Both the position numbers and the translations under genes were made by a program. A model generated the notes under the pieces. It ran no database searches. It was not told the origin of the DNA and saw nothing but the letters and a program-made list of their open reading frames with translations. A DNA stretch of 64,000 nucleotides from Zasmidium citrigriseum (Eukaryota; Ascomycota; Dothideomycetes; Mycosphaerellales; Mycosphaerellaceae). Below are positions 31,143-43,206 of the stretch, one piece after another. The stretch spans positions 124,001 to 188,000 of the forward strand of contig NHNW01000006.1 in the NCBI GenBank assembly GCA_002786025.1, in the 5' to 3' direction. How positions within the stretch are numbered: position 1 is the first letter of the stretch; every line of letters begins with the position of its first letter.

Positions 31143-32620
31143 TCACTTCTCTCGCTTCGAGAATCGCATCTCGGTGCTCTTAGTCCGGAGGTGCCGTCTT
31201 TCGCTGACGGGCGTGCCGGGCCTGCTGGTCGACATTGCATCTCTGAGCGGGTCGCGGAGTGGTGACTTGCCGGCACTGGGAATCGCCTCTAGGTCGAAGT
31301 ACCCTCCGCCCTTTTCGTACTGTGTTACGCTGATGGGTGGTGGTCGAGACTGCTTATCATCAGGTGCTGAATCGTAAGTGAAAGCAGCGGCTATAGTGGC
31401 CAGCGTGCCGAGTAAGTACTGGTCTTCTGTCAGCATTTGTGATGGTCAAGAAGGACAGTCGACGTACAAGTAATGTGGTCTGAAACTCGAGAAACAAGAC
31501 GCTTGCCAAGAATACGACCACAGCAGACACGCTAGTTGACAGCGACTTCGCCATACTGTCCGCATAGCTCAATGCCAGCGCCACCAGCACACCTCCTGCA
31601 GCCTGCAGTATGATGACAAGCCAGACCACCCAGTTGTACCCCGTAAAGAAACCAGTCTTGGATATATGCTCCCCGTCCATGAACAGCACACCGAGGAATA
31701 GCGCCGGCCAAATGGCATAGAACGACAACTGCACATTGCGCACCCAAATTGACGCCTTGGAGCTGTCCTTGGCCTTGAGAATCCTCTCGAAGTAAACACA
31801 CGCAATCCCGGACAGTATGCATGCTACTACCGCAGCAGCAAGGCCAACCGAGGCGTTCATCTTCGGGTTCGCCGCCGCAAAGTCCTCGTCGATGCCCTCA
31901 TATGTAGCAGACCGCTTGTTCAGCTGGCCAGCAGCTTCATTTCCTTCCGACTCCATCTCCCAGATGCTCCGAGGCGAGTTGAAGGAAACGCCGTCTCTCA
32001 AATCCTTGATCGACAAGACACGGCCTTGTCGAGATTCGTACGACATATGCACGACAATGACACCAAACGCCATCAGACCCAAGCTCAGCCATTTCCGCAA
32101 CGAGAGCACTTTCCCAAGGAACAGCATCCCGAACATGGCTGTGGTCACAACCTTCAACTGGTATGTCACAGAGAACGTTGCCGCGTCCAAATTCGAAGAT
32201 GCCACAAACTGGAGTGTCGCCTGTAGTACAAATATGAGGCTTGGTATCGCTAACTTCCAGCTATCCCCAGTAAACACAGCTCTTGACAGCGCATTCGATA
32301 GCTCGCTTACGGTCGAGGTGTCGGGGGTCTGCGGGTTCGTGGCGATCTCGTACAAGGCCATGGAGAGGAAGAAGGAGAACTTGATGACTTCGGAGAGGAA
32401 GACCGCTGTCGAGGCGTAGTATCGATCGCCGTTGACCAAGGGCATCACTCGGGAGTAGTGCATCAGCAGTACCAATGCTGCGTTCTGAACAACGAGCTGG
32501 ATTCTGTCAGCAGCTGGATTGGTCTCTCTTGCGAAGGCACAAGCCTACAGCGACAAGCACAGCATGTCTGATGGGGACTCCAGCCAGAGTCGTCTGGCGC
32601 CGGTAGGTATCAAGACCCAT
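31143..32620 (-). CDS. nucleotide-sugar transporter, SLC35A type
   Basis: Three exons, complement(31143..31418, 31468..32496, 32549..32620), 458 residues. The protein shows the SLC35A pattern: LVVQNAALVLLMHYSRVMP in the first segment, then a membrane segment before a long loop, then LDAATFSVTYQLKVVTTAMF and GYNWVVWLVIILQAAGGVLVALALSYAD. About ten membrane segments can be counted. Such proteins exchange UDP-galactose, UDP-GlcNAc or CMP-sugar for the nucleoside monophosphate across the Golgi membrane; the YADSMAKSLSTS region agrees with UDP-Gal/UDP-GlcNAc members. A 65-residue hydrophilic insert sits in the middle loop, and the C-terminal tail of about 80 residues is cytosolic. The first exon encodes only 24 residues; its acceptor was chosen because it joins AVLVA to LVVQN as in the family. 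Confidence 0.88.
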
Positions 32621-33657
32621 GATGTCCAGTATGAAGGAGATGTGAGTCTCAGGGATTGTTTCGTGAGATCCGAGTTTCCATCGAGATGCGAAATGTCCAA
32701 AACGAACGCCGCAGACCGTCCGGTCAAAAGGTAAGCGGTGGAAAGGAGCGTCGTGTGACTACGATAGAAGAGCAAAGAGAGTGTACCGGCGACTGTCTTG
32801 TGACCTTGTGAGCTTGCCCAGCGAATCTCCAAAGGCTTGTGGAGAAGTGCGAAAGCCACACATGAACGCGTGAGAGCCCTCCTCGGGCCGGCACTAGTCT
32901 TGCGGAGGACGATTGGCAGATCGATCATCAGGGGTTGGCACACGATCTTGGTTTATGCGGTCGTTATACAGGCATTACATTGCATTGCAGTGCTTGGCCA
33001 ACATGCACAGCTTCTCCGACGTCTTCCATTCCCTCCCTGCTTCCACAACGTCCGATGTTGAACACTTGATGATGGCGCTGTCCATGCTACATTGGTGCTG
33101 CTCACCGCCTCCATACGGAAGACTGATTCTGCCACTTTGACGCCGGTCCGCCCGGCATTCGCTGCCAAACGCGGCCCATCCCATCCCACGAGTCCAAGTG
33201 CCCGATTGCGCGGAGGATCCTTGTACACGTCAGTCAGGAACAGCGCACCGCCTCACAGCTACACCTTCACGCCGGCACAAGTTCGCCGCGTCGTCACCCA
33301 CGTCTCCGTACCCGTCGTCGACTGGCCCAGCGCAGCCCACGACTTCTCCACGCCAGTATCAGCCATTCCAAGAAGGCGGACAGCACAACGTGGCACGGAA
33401 AGACGTGGGAGGAGCAGAACGGCAGCACGGCGCCTTCCTGCATGGAGCAAGTATCGCTGTGACCAACATTTTCTTGCTTGCTTCTCTTCTCAGCGCTTGC
33501 TGTAAGCTCGAGTGACCGGGTCTCCATCTCCTATATCACAACCACCTAGGAAGCCAAGACTTTCGACACCCCTCCCACTGCCACTATTAGTCCAGACCAA
33601 ATAACACCTAAGCTCCTACGACCATCTGAAGAAAATTCCTCGGCGAGTTCATTCACG
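32621..33657. promoter_or_regulatory. divergent promoter region, transporter / aminotransferase
   Basis: About 1 kb between two divergent genes. A 137-codon plus-strand frame at 33.1-33.5 kb has skewed composition and no recognisable domain, so I leave it out. Both promoters must lie here. No site recognised. Confidence 0.4.
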
Positions 33658-35453
33658 ATGACGAGTCTGCCACAGCGAGCCTCGAAGGCCATCTTGGGTG
33701 GCCTCGACACGTCAGTCAGAGACAGAAGGTTCTCATCCTCGAAGGGACCCTCAGAGCAAGGTGAGTCGCCAAGCGGTGGATAAGTGACCCACAGCAAGCA
33801 CAACGAAAAACCAGGACTGTCGGCCGTACACATCCACGACACGGCCAACAATGTCCGAAAACAAGCTTCACCACGACGGTAATACAACAGTTCTCGGCGC
33901 CCCGGCACTCCTCTCAGACGACTTGGCTGCATATGTGGTTCTGATGCTGACCTTGGAATCTTGCAGAGATCAACTCGGCAATCCACCTTCAGTTCCGACA
34001 GGCTCACGAGGGTCACAAGCCTCATGCTGGACTAGATCCTTCACGTGCCTCGACTGGTGTCGTTTGGACTACTGAGCGTGCCTATGAGAATGGCTTTGCT
34101 GACGATCCGGCGAGCTGGTGAGTTGATTTTCAGAGATGAACGGATTGAGGCGATGTGTGACACTAATGGTGTTTGATCAGGGCCAATCTCGGCCAGGGTG
34201 CCCCCGAAGTCGACGATGGTAAATGAAGTTCATCAAGTGATCGGCTCGTAATACTCACTTCAACACAGAGATCCAGGGCTGCTTCGAGCGTCCTCACCAC
34301 ATCGATGTCTCCATGACTGGACGAGAGTACGGACCGACAGCCGGAATCAAGCCTTTGCGTGAGGCCGTTGCAAATCTCTACAACGAGCACCACAGACAAG
34401 GCAAGGAGAGCAAGTACACGTACGAGAATGTGTGCATTGTCCCTGGTGGGCGTGCTGGCCTCATCCGCATTGCCGCTGTCTTGGGTAATGCCTACCTTGG
34501 GGTAAGAAGTAAAGGGCGGAGGCCATCTAGATATGTACAAAACGCTTGCTAACCTTCGATCGTAGTTCTTCGTGCCGGATTACACTGCCTACAACGAGAT
34601 GCTTTCTCTCTTTAAGAACTTCAGTGCAATCCCAATTCCTCTCAACAAGGACGACCACTACCATATCCACGCCGAGAAGATTGAGGAGGAAATCCAGCGT
34701 GGTACTTCGGTGTTGCTTACATCGAACCCACGCAACCCAACTGGCCGGATGGTGGGCAATCCCGAGCTCGCTCGCATCCAAGACATCTGCCGTGACCGTG
34801 CTACCTTGATCATGGACGAATTCTACTGCGGCTACAACTACACTACCGACTGTGATGGAACCGTGGTCAGCGCGGCTGACAACATCGAGGACGTGGACGA
34901 GGACGACGTGCTGATCATCGACGGTTTGACCAAGCGATTCCGTCTTCCAGGATGGCGTGTTGCTTGGATCGTTGGTCCCAAGGAGTTCATCAAGGCTCTT
35001 GGCTCGTGCGGCTCCTACCTTGACGGTGGCACCAACGTGCCATTCCAAGAGGCCGCTATCTCCATGCTCGAGCCAAACCGTGTGCGTCACGAGATGAAGG
35101 CTCTTCAGACTCATTTCCGCATGAAGCGCGACTACGTCTGCGGTCGTCTGGAGGAGATGGGCTTCCAGCTGCAGTACAAGCCTGACAGCACGTTCTACCT
35201 CTGGCTGGATCTGCACAAGCTTCCACAGGGCATCAATGACGGGCTCAACTTCTTCCAGGCCTGTCTTAAGGAGAAGGTGATTGTGGTGCCAGGTATCTTC
35301 TTCGACTTGAACCCGAGCCGCAGGCGTGATCTGTTCGACAGCCCTTGCCATCATTTCGTGCGAGTGTCGTATGGCCCAAGGATGGAAGTGCTCAAGGCTG
35401 GATTGGATGGTTTCGAGAGGATTCTCAAGAAGTATGCTCTCTCGACGGAATGA
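33658..35453 (+). CDS. PLP-dependent class I/II aminotransferase
   Basis: Five exons in the preferred model: 33658..33760, 33967..34117, 34181..34218, 34269..34501, 34566..35453, giving 470 residues. Exon three is only 38 nt. The fold-type I features are clear: REYGPTAGIKPLREAVANLY near the cofactor, VCIVPGGRAGL, TSNPRNPTGR with the Asn-Pro pair, IMDEFYCGYN with the Asp that pairs with the pyridine nitrogen, DGLTKRFRLPGWRVAW with the Schiff-base Lys, and FVRVSYGP with the Arg that holds the substrate carboxylate. It should transfer an amino group from an amino acid to a 2-oxo acid; the substrate cannot be read. A second possible first exon (33851..33878, start MSENKLHHD) ends in the same phase and could replace the first one; the longer one may encode an organelle-targeting N-terminus. 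Confidence 0.88.
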
Positions 35454-35871
35454 AGGATTTGTGCTAACCAGCTACAGATGGAACTGTCTTCCGGGGAAGA
35501 CTGCATGATATCTCGACAGTTGAAGAGGGAGAAACATTGGATACACTGCATCATGGCAAGCGGTGAGGCACGAAAGGCGGAGCTATAGATTTGTAGGTGA
35601 ATCTTAACTTTCCGTGGCTGCCATTTTTTACTTCTGGTCCCGTGGGGCTGGCTGTGGGTTTCTGAACCCAATATGCCGGTTCTGACCCCTCCCGTCAAAG
35701 TGATTTGATTACTTGTAATTTCTTCGCTCCTTCCATTGCATTCACATCGCGCCCCCGTGACGCGCTAGCGAAGCGAAAGTCACTGGCGCCTTGTGCGCTT
35801 GCCCTTAACTACTCCATCAGAAATGCTTTCGCATCGGACAGCGGCCGTAACTCTTTCGAAAACCCAACATC
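35454..35871. other. short intergenic region
   Basis: About 420 bp between two plus-strand genes. It carries the 3' end of the aminotransferase and presumably the promoter of the next gene. No feature recognised. Confidence 0.4.
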
Positions 35872-37584
35872 ATGCCCGACACAACTCATGCGACCAAACG
35901 CGCCGCCATGGCAAACTTCATGGATCTGCCGAAGGACGTCCGAGAAAAGGTCTATCGACTTCACCTCCTCCGCGAGAAACCGATCACCGACAGCGAACAC
36001 CGTAAAATCGTGAATCATGACAATGAGCGATTCCCACGAGTGAGATGCATGCCGCCGATCTTCGCCGTCTCGTCGAAAGTCGAGAAGGAGGCCGCTCCAA
36101 TCTACTACGGCGAGAATGAGTTTGATCTGGGAACAGTCTACATGTTCGATACCCACAACGCGTTTCTCACGATCTCATTCAAGCGGCATCTTAAATTCGT
36201 CCGGACCATCACATGTACGTGGGCCTCGACAGGAACAACTGGCTACTACACCAGAAGGCCCACTTACGGAGGGTATGGCTCGGTTGGTGAGAATTTCAGA
36301 CGCCTGTCCAAGCTTCCCGGGTTGAAAGAACTCACAATTCGTGTCGACGAGGCCGAGATCATCAAGGCTTTGCCCACCAACCGCGGCCATCTTCAGCATG
36401 CACGCGGCAAAGCCAAGAAAGACCTGACGCACCAGCAAGGTCTGGCAATCTTTCGCTTTCCGGGTGTGGCAGGCCTGCTTTCATTATCTGGGAAGAACGT
36501 TAGTTTCATCGAAATACAGAATGACAAGGGGGAAAAATCGGGAGGTCTCGTTCCAGGAGGTCCGCTTGAAACCTACATACTTCCTCAACTGAGAGCCTCC
36601 GTGCAGCAGAAGCGATCCATGTAAGTTTGTCACGCCGCTCTCTTCTGCCTTTGACTGACAATTTGTAGCAAGAAGCGACCCTTCAGGTTCCTCAATTTAC
36701 CACCAGAGCTTCGCAATCGTATCTACGACTTGATACTGCGCATCACAGGCCCAATCCACCTGTCGAAAGAGCCACCAACCACAGCGCCCAAGGGCAAAGC
36801 TGCAACCAAGAGCAACGAATCCTCGCACTGCGAATCAGCCCTGAGTCTGCTACTGGTCAACAAGCAGATTCGCGATGAAGCCGTCGGCCTATTTTACAAC
36901 GCAAATTCCTTCAGTTTCGCTTACCCAACGCAATTTCAGGCATTCTTGCTGAGTATCGGAGATCAGCGTAAAGGGTTGCTTCGTGACCTCACCATCGACT
37001 ACTACAACCTCAAATGCGGCGGTATCGAATTGATCGAACTGGCTCTGCCGTTGCTCAAGCAACTCAAGGGACTGCGGCGCCTTCACATTGTGATGAAGGC
37101 CAGACTTTGTGACACCACTTTGCGGCGTGGTTGGTTGACGATTCCGTGGCATAGGGACAATGTCGTCAACATTCACAGCGCGAATCCAAATATGATCCCG
37201 GGAGTCAAGCACCTTTTTGAGTTGCGCGGCATCACCGACATCAAGATCCGCGACGTCGAGCTCGAGGAGAAAGTCGAGGAGTTGGAGAAGGAGCCGGGCT
37301 ACCCGGCCTTCGCAAACAGCAGCAGGAACAAGGACATCATGCAGCTGTCTCGTGCCTACGAGCATTTCAACTTGGCCTTGGCCGCCGCTCAAAAGGGCAA
37401 TGTGCACCAAGAGATCCTGCAGAACACTGAATGGCACATGAGAGACACCTTCCCTGCCCTTGGCGATGAAGTCGCTGACGATGATGGGGATGAAGAGGAC
37501 GGAAGTCAGGCCGAAGGCGGAGAAGGAGATGATGAAGACGAAGAGATGGATGATAGCGACAGTGATTTCGATTTCGGTTGGTGA
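35872..37584 (+). CDS. protein with two F-box-like halves, acidic tail
   Basis: Two exons (35872..36620, 36669..37584), 554 residues. Each half starts with a similar segment: FMDLPKDVREKVYRLHLL near residue 16 and FLNLPPELRNRIYDLILR near residue 256. Each is followed by a region containing an upstream Cys/Asn-rich helix and an LKFVRTITC or LLRDLTIDY beta-like pattern. This is the layout of a fungal family of F-box-like proteins with a 2EXR/LRR-like body, here apparently duplicated within one chain. The C-terminus is strongly acidic (DDDGDEEDG and EDEEMDDSDSDFDFGW). The 48-nt intron falls exactly between the halves. Likely an adaptor, partner unknown. Confidence 0.75.
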
Positions 37585-38143
37585 GAGGCCTGGCGCACGT
37601 CGGCGTGCAGGCAGCACAGCATGCCATTCTCAGGCATCTTCAGCCTTGCTCGGGCATTCGGAGGGACATCAGCAGCTTATGCAGAGATACGCTGTTCGGA
37701 AAGCATGATACTCGTGACTTCAATTCCTCGAGCTCATTCCCATAGTCGCCGAGATCACTCAACGGCCAAGCGTTTGGTAGTAGTCCTTCGGTTACTTCGC
37801 TGCCGGCTCTGGCTTCGATGTTGCGTTTGCGGCTTCAGATTTGGTGGCCATTCGAGCTGCGTGTCTTCGTCCTGATAGTGTACTCCGTGAAGGAGAAATC
37901 ATTCACATGAAATCGCTCCGCTTGTTGAATGTGGTGGCTCTCATTTCTTCTTCTGGCTGTTGTGGTACCCATGGTATTCATAATCCATTTCAACCCTCAG
38001 ATCTGGCAAATCTCGCTCAAATGCAGATATTACCACACATGTGACTCCTTCATCTACCATAGCTCTTGGCTGAAAGACTGCAAAATGTCCGCTGCAAAAT
38101 GCCCCTGCGCCTCAAAAAGCAATATCCCATTAATCCACCCACC
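37585..38143. other. convergent 3' intergenic region
   Basis: About 560 bp between the 3' ends of the two-domain gene and RSR1. No gene recognised. Confidence 0.5.
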
Positions 38144-38975
38144 TCATAATATAGTACACCGACTCCCCCCATCATCATGCGCATGACTCCCCCGTCCTCC
38201 ATGCCTCCTCTTCTTCCTCCGCCGTGGCTGCTCCTCCGGCCGACTCCTCGCCAAATCCTTTCTTATAATCTGCCGACACACATCGATAAACACCTCGTTG
38301 ATATTCGTCGCGCGGCGGGCGCTCGTCTCGTAGTAGGGGATGTTGCCCCAGGACTGCGAGAGCTGGAAGGCTTTGGCGCGGGAGACGGCGCGGTCTTCTT
38401 CGAGGTCGGATTTGTTGCCTACGAGGACGATGGGGAAGGATGGGTCGTTTTTTGTGCGGACGATTTGTTCGCGGAGCTCGACGAGTTCGCGGAGGGAGGA
38501 GGCGGAGGTTATGCTGAAGACGAGGAGGAAGCCTTGGCCGAGGCGCATGTACATGTCTCTGGGAGGGTGTTAGTGGGGTGAAGGTTAGAGGGTTGGAGGA
38601 TTGGTACCTCATTGCCGCTGGGAATTGTTAGCCTTGTTTCTGGCAGATATGATTCTTCCAGAACTCACTGAATTGCTCGGTCCCTGCCGTATCCATGATC
38701 TCGAGGACCACATGTCTGCCCTGCACGTCTTTTAGCTCTCGCTTAGCTGAAGTGAATTCGGTGACCAACATCGACGTCGATGTGTTTTCGATATGAGTCC
38801 TCTATGGTCGGGTCATAGCGCTCTACAAACACTCCTTGAACGAATTGCACTGTTGTTGTCAGTCAATGGCTCAAAGATCAATAGTTCGGTGCATACTGGT
38901 CAAACAGCTTTTGCCCACCCCGCCAGAGCCCAGCACGGCAATGTGGTACTCTCTCTGATACCCTGAACGAGACAT
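38144..38975 (-). CDS. rsr1: Ras-family GTPase Rsr1/Bud1 (Krev-type)
   Basis: Five exons, complement(38144..38558, 38608..38617, 38669..38720, 38770..38849, 38897..38975), 211 residues. The G1 loop is GSGGVGKSC, the effector loop [14 protein letters not shown]3 DTAGTEQF, G4 NKSD and G5 ETSAR. The chain ends in a polybasic region and a CAAX box (CTIL) for prenylation at the plasma membrane. [16 protein letters not shown] and [20 protein letters not shown] are the Rap/Rsr1 type. Rsr1 marks growth sites and recruits Cdc24/Cdc42, steering hyphal tip direction. One exon is only 10 nt long, and one donor reads GTTGGT instead of GTRAGT; both are required to keep the conserved HIDVDGRHVV and QFTAMRD segments. 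Confidence 0.92.
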
Positions 38976-40364
38976 CCTCCCGCAATGCGTGTGGCCTAAG
39001 TTGGTCCACCATGTGCTAGACGATTACTCTCCACTTCAATTCTTGTGATCCTTCTCTTCTTCTGAGCCAAGAAATCGAATTTCACCCGTGTGGGCTTCAG
39101 CGAGGGCAGTGCGAAGGAAGAGAAGTGTTTCCCAGGTCAAGGACGCGCAGTGGCACAGGCTCATCCATTCAGAGAGGCATGCAGTGGTCGCTGCCAGACG
39201 TAGACAAGCAGCACCAGCGGTGGACGTCTGCGGTGACACGGCGCGGAAGCGGCAAGATGCAGCGCGATAGGTCGCAAACAACGCAGATGCAGCAACAGCA
39301 GGCGGCGGAGGAGGAGTAGTTGGATATGAGGAGAGGATGGGCGGAGAGAGTGCACGAAAAGCTATCCTTACCACTGCCTACAGCGAGTGCAGTAGCTCTG
39401 GAGGCCATCGAGTCGCGTCCCATGGCAGCGGCCTAGGAGTGTATTAAGTTAGAGGGTTTTGCACTGAAGACCGCGCATTCCCTGGAAGGTCGTCCAGACC
39501 CAGACTTTTTTCGAGCTGCGCACGTCGCTAAAGGTGAACTAGCCCGATGCCTCACGCGAGTCGCGCAGACATTGAATTCACTCACACGCCGGGCATGTGC
39601 GCTGTGGTTCGCTGGGGCTGTCCTTCGTGCAGCCAGCTGCCGGCTTCTGTCTGCTGCCATTCGCCCACTGCAGCGCTCTGCTCGCCGAATCGGCAGCCAG
39701 ACCTGAGAGCTCTCCCAATCGTAGCCGGCTAGCTGCTCAACCATCTGCTTCAATTTTCGTGACTGGCCACTACGGCTGCAGGTCGTCGACCCACGCGCCG
39801 ACAGCTATGCGGGAAGAGCCCAGAGTTACGGTCTCGGTGCACTCTATCTCAAGCCGATCGCATCCAGAGGCCCGATATGCTGTACGTACTCTCCAGATTC
39901 GGCAGCAGAATGACCTGGCTGAGCTGCGGATGGCGCTCCTGGTGCCGAGAGAGCGGTTGCTACACCCTCACACCGTTCGTTGACCACATCGATATGCAAG
40001 CGACCTGCGACTAGCGACGTCAGAGGCGACCAGGCCATCATCGTGCAGTCGGCCTGCGCAATAGCCTTTAATCCCCGGCGGCACCCTCTTCCGCCTGCAA
40101 CCCTAGAAACACCGCACCGGAAGTTTAGGTGTGAATGCCGGTCCATTGCCTCACCATCGTGCGATCCAGTGGGCAAGCCTGTAACGAAGTAAGCGGTTGT
40201 GACGTTGTGCCTGGAGTGAAGTGAATGAATGGCAGGTGTCTCCTTATCGTGAAGTGGGCTGCCGTGCATGACTCAGCCTGGCCGCCGTTTACCGTGCCGA
40301 GCCCTCTGTTGCAACCTCGCCTCTCAATTGCGGTTGAACATCAGATGCCTTGCACCCGCCAACA
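38976..40364. other. divergent intergenic region RSR1 / EMC1
   Basis: About 1.4 kb with many short overlapping frames on both strands and no recognisable domain. A possible short minus-strand frame at 39.04-39.42 kb is discussed among the rejected items. The region must contain both promoters. Confidence 0.4.
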
Positions 40365-40391
40365 ATGCATCTCCCGCTGCTCGGTGCGGTA
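40344..40391 (+). promoter_or_regulatory. upstream ORF overlapping the EMC1 start
   Basis: ATG at 40344 opens a 15-codon frame ending in TAG at 40389-40391. It is out of frame with EMC1 and spans its start codon at 40365. If transcripts begin upstream of 40344, scanning ribosomes would meet it first. Confidence 0.5.
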
Positions 40392-43206
40392 GCTTTACTG
40401 CTGCAGTCGACCGCTGCAGTCTTTGCCGACGAAGCCTGGACGATCGACTATCACTACGCCCTTCTGGGAGCCCCAAAAGAGGAGACGACTTTCTTCCACC
40501 AGCCAAACCCAAGCTCCAGAGCTTCCCTCATCTACACGCTCTCCGAGGACGGGATTGTGGGAGCTGTGAATCCTAGAGATGGCGCGCTAGTCTGGCGTCA
40601 ATCATTGATTTCCGGTGATGTTCCCTCAAACGCGGGCTTTCTACGCGCGGGCGAGGGCCAGGATGTCGTGGTTGGAGGCATCGGCAGCCAAGTTTCTGCT
40701 TGGAGCGCAGCCGATGGCAGATTGGTCTGGAACTCAGAAATTTCTGGCAAAATCGAGGATCTGGAGATTCTGGAGCTCAAGGATGCCAGTGAGACGCCGG
40801 GTGCGAAGGATACGATTGTCTTGGCCAGCGGAGACAGTCCGTCTATTCAACGGCTAGATGGTGCCTCTGGAACTGTAAAGTGGAGTCATAGTATCGACAG
40901 CGGAGACATCCCATATCAGGTGTCAGCCTCGTCAACTGAAGTCTTCGGGATCCTTCTCCACAAGACTCTTCTGGGCAATATCAAGATTAAAGTCATATCC
41001 CTGGATCCTGTGACTGGACGCAAGAAAGACGAGTACACGCTCAGCTCTGATAGCGAGTTGGCATCGACCGACACAATCATCTCAGTCGGCGCCAATTCTG
41101 CTTCGCCAATCATTGCCTGGACTGATACAGCACACACGGTTCTGAAGGTGAACATCATCGGGACTAAGACTGTCTCTTCGTTCAATATTGAGAAGCATAA
41201 CGACAATGCTGTTACTGGTGTTCGATTGCACGCGCCATTCCATACGAACTCGCTTGCGCACTTTCTTGTGCACTTCGAGACCGAAATCTCTCACTGGGGC
41301 GAGGTCTTCCACATAGACCTGAAGAAGAACAAAGTGGAGAAGGCGTATTCGCTGCCAAAAATCAGTGGCAAGGGCGCTTTCTCAACAAGCACATCGGATG
41401 CGAATGTCTACTTCACCAGAATCTCACGTGGCCAGGTAATGACCGTCTCGTCTGCTTCACATGGTTCGCTCGGTCGATGGCCACTTGCAGACCTGGGCAT
41501 CCCAGTCGCAGAGGGTGAAGAAGCCGAGCCAGTGCACGCAGTGTCGGAGGTGTCTGTCAAAGGTGACAGCGTCTCAGCTGTACGCTCTGCCGTCTACCTG
41601 TCTAGCGGAGATTGGATTCTCATTAGGGAGGGAAGCCCTGTCTGGCAACGCCCAGAAGTACTCGCGACGACCGCGTCAGCCATCTTTGCTTCCCCGCCGG
41701 AAGTTGAAGCCTTCGCCCACGAACTTGAGTTGGAAGCGCACAGCAACCCAGTTTCGGCGTACATCCACCGTGTCAAGCGACACATCCAGGATTGGCAGCG
41801 GCTGCCCAGCGTACTGAGCTCGCTGCCACAGAAGGTTAAGAATCAGCTCTTTGGCACAACAGCAGACAGCGGCTTGACGGGTGACGTCTTTGGATTCCAC
41901 AAGGTCATTGCATGCGCTTGCAAGAACGGCAGAGTTGTTGCATTGGACGCTGCTAATCCCTACAAGATCCTCTGGACCAAGCAGGCGGTAAATCTCAAGG
42001 CTGGAGAGACTTGGGAGCCCTCTTTCAAGTCAGCGTCCGATGGCATTCTACTCCTCGAGCATGGTCCGGACTCCCAGAAGCTGAAGCTCAATGCGTCCAA
42101 TGGCGATCATGTTGCCTCGATTGCCATCGACACAAGTCTTCCGCCTCTCGGCAGCATGCAGTTCTCTCTTCGTAATGGCGAACTGGAAGCCAGCAAAGTC
42201 GGCAGCGCAGCATCAGGTGCAGTCTGGCATTTCATTCCTGGAGAGGGAGAAAGAATTATTAGTCTTGTGCCGCGACCAGTCAACGATCCAGTCGCGTCTA
42301 TTGGCAAGGTTCTTGGCGATCGTCGAGTGCTGTACAAGTACCTCAGCCCTAATCTCGCACTCCTGGCGACCGCGAGCGACAAGACTCAGACGGTCTCGTT
42401 CTACGTTCTGGATACAGTCTCTGGTGCAACACTTTACGCGGACACTCATCACGGCGTGGATCTCACTTCACCAATTCCGTCAATTCTGTCAGAGAACTGG
42501 TTTGCATACTCGTACACTGTTGAGGCTTCAGACGATTCGCCCAAAGGCCACTATCTTGTCGTGGGCGAGATGTTCGAGTCGCTTGTGCCCAACGACCGAG
42601 GGCCACTGACTGGGAAGACCAATTCTTCTAGCTTACAGGCTCCGGCCGAGCCCTTTGTCATGCTGAGATCGTACCAGATCCCGGAGTCGATCTCGAAACT
42701 GTCTGTCACGCAAACCCGGCAAGGCATCACATCCAGGCAATTGTTGGCTGTTCTGGCGGATTCGAGGTCGATTGTCGGAATCCCATACGGCATTCTTGAC
42801 CCCCGTCGGCCCGTCGGAAGGGACCCGACCAAGGATGAGCAAGCAGAGGGTTTGATGAGATACGCACCAACGATCGAGTTCGATCCGAAGTGGTATCTGA
42901 ACCACCAACGTGAGGTTCTGGGTATCCAGAATGTCATCACCAGCCCGGCATTGATTGAGAGCACAAGTCTGGTCTTTGCGTACGGCTTGGATGTGTTTGG
43001 CACGAGACTGAGCCCAAGTTTCAGCTTCGACATCTTGGGGAAGGACTTCAACAAGTTCCAGATGTTGGCTACAGTGGCTGCGTTGGCCGTTGCCACGTTT
43101 GTTGTGGGGCCTTTGGTAAGTGAAGTTCTGCAACGTGTCGAACATAGATGCTAATTGGTCTCAGGTCACCCGAAAGCAAGTGAATACGAGGTGGCAGTTC
43201 GCATAG
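40365..43206 (+). CDS. emc1: ER membrane protein complex subunit 1 (EMC1)
   Basis: Two exons (40365..43115, 43165..43206), 930 residues. The signal peptide is MHLPLLGAVALLLQSTAAVFA. A large lumenal beta-propeller part follows, with repeated PQQ-like blades (DGIVGAVNPRDGALVWRQ, SAADGRLVW, LDGASGTVKWSH, LDPVTGRK). The conserved C-terminal DUF1620 region begins near residue 700 and includes SRQLLAVLADSRSIVGIPYG and LDPRRPVGRDPTKDEQAEGL. One membrane segment near the end (LATVAALAVATFVVGP) precedes a very short cytosolic tail. The final 14 codons (TRKQVNTRWQFA) come from a second exon after a 49-nt intron; reading through it would give an unrelated tail. EMC1 is the large scaffold of the ER insertase that places moderately hydrophobic and tail-anchored proteins. 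The ATG at 40365 begins the signal peptide. Confidence 0.95.

Noticed and set aside
33092..33505. 137-codon plus-strand frame upstream of the aminotransferase
   Set aside because: Composition is biased to Arg, Ser and Pro, no domain or start context is visible, and it lies in a promoter region with overlapping frames on both strands.
39036..39423. 112-codon minus-strand frame, with a possible upstream exon, next to RSR1
   Set aside because: It is Ala/Ser/Pro rich without a recognised motif, and splice joins to the upstream ATG give a different frame and a short unconvincing protein.
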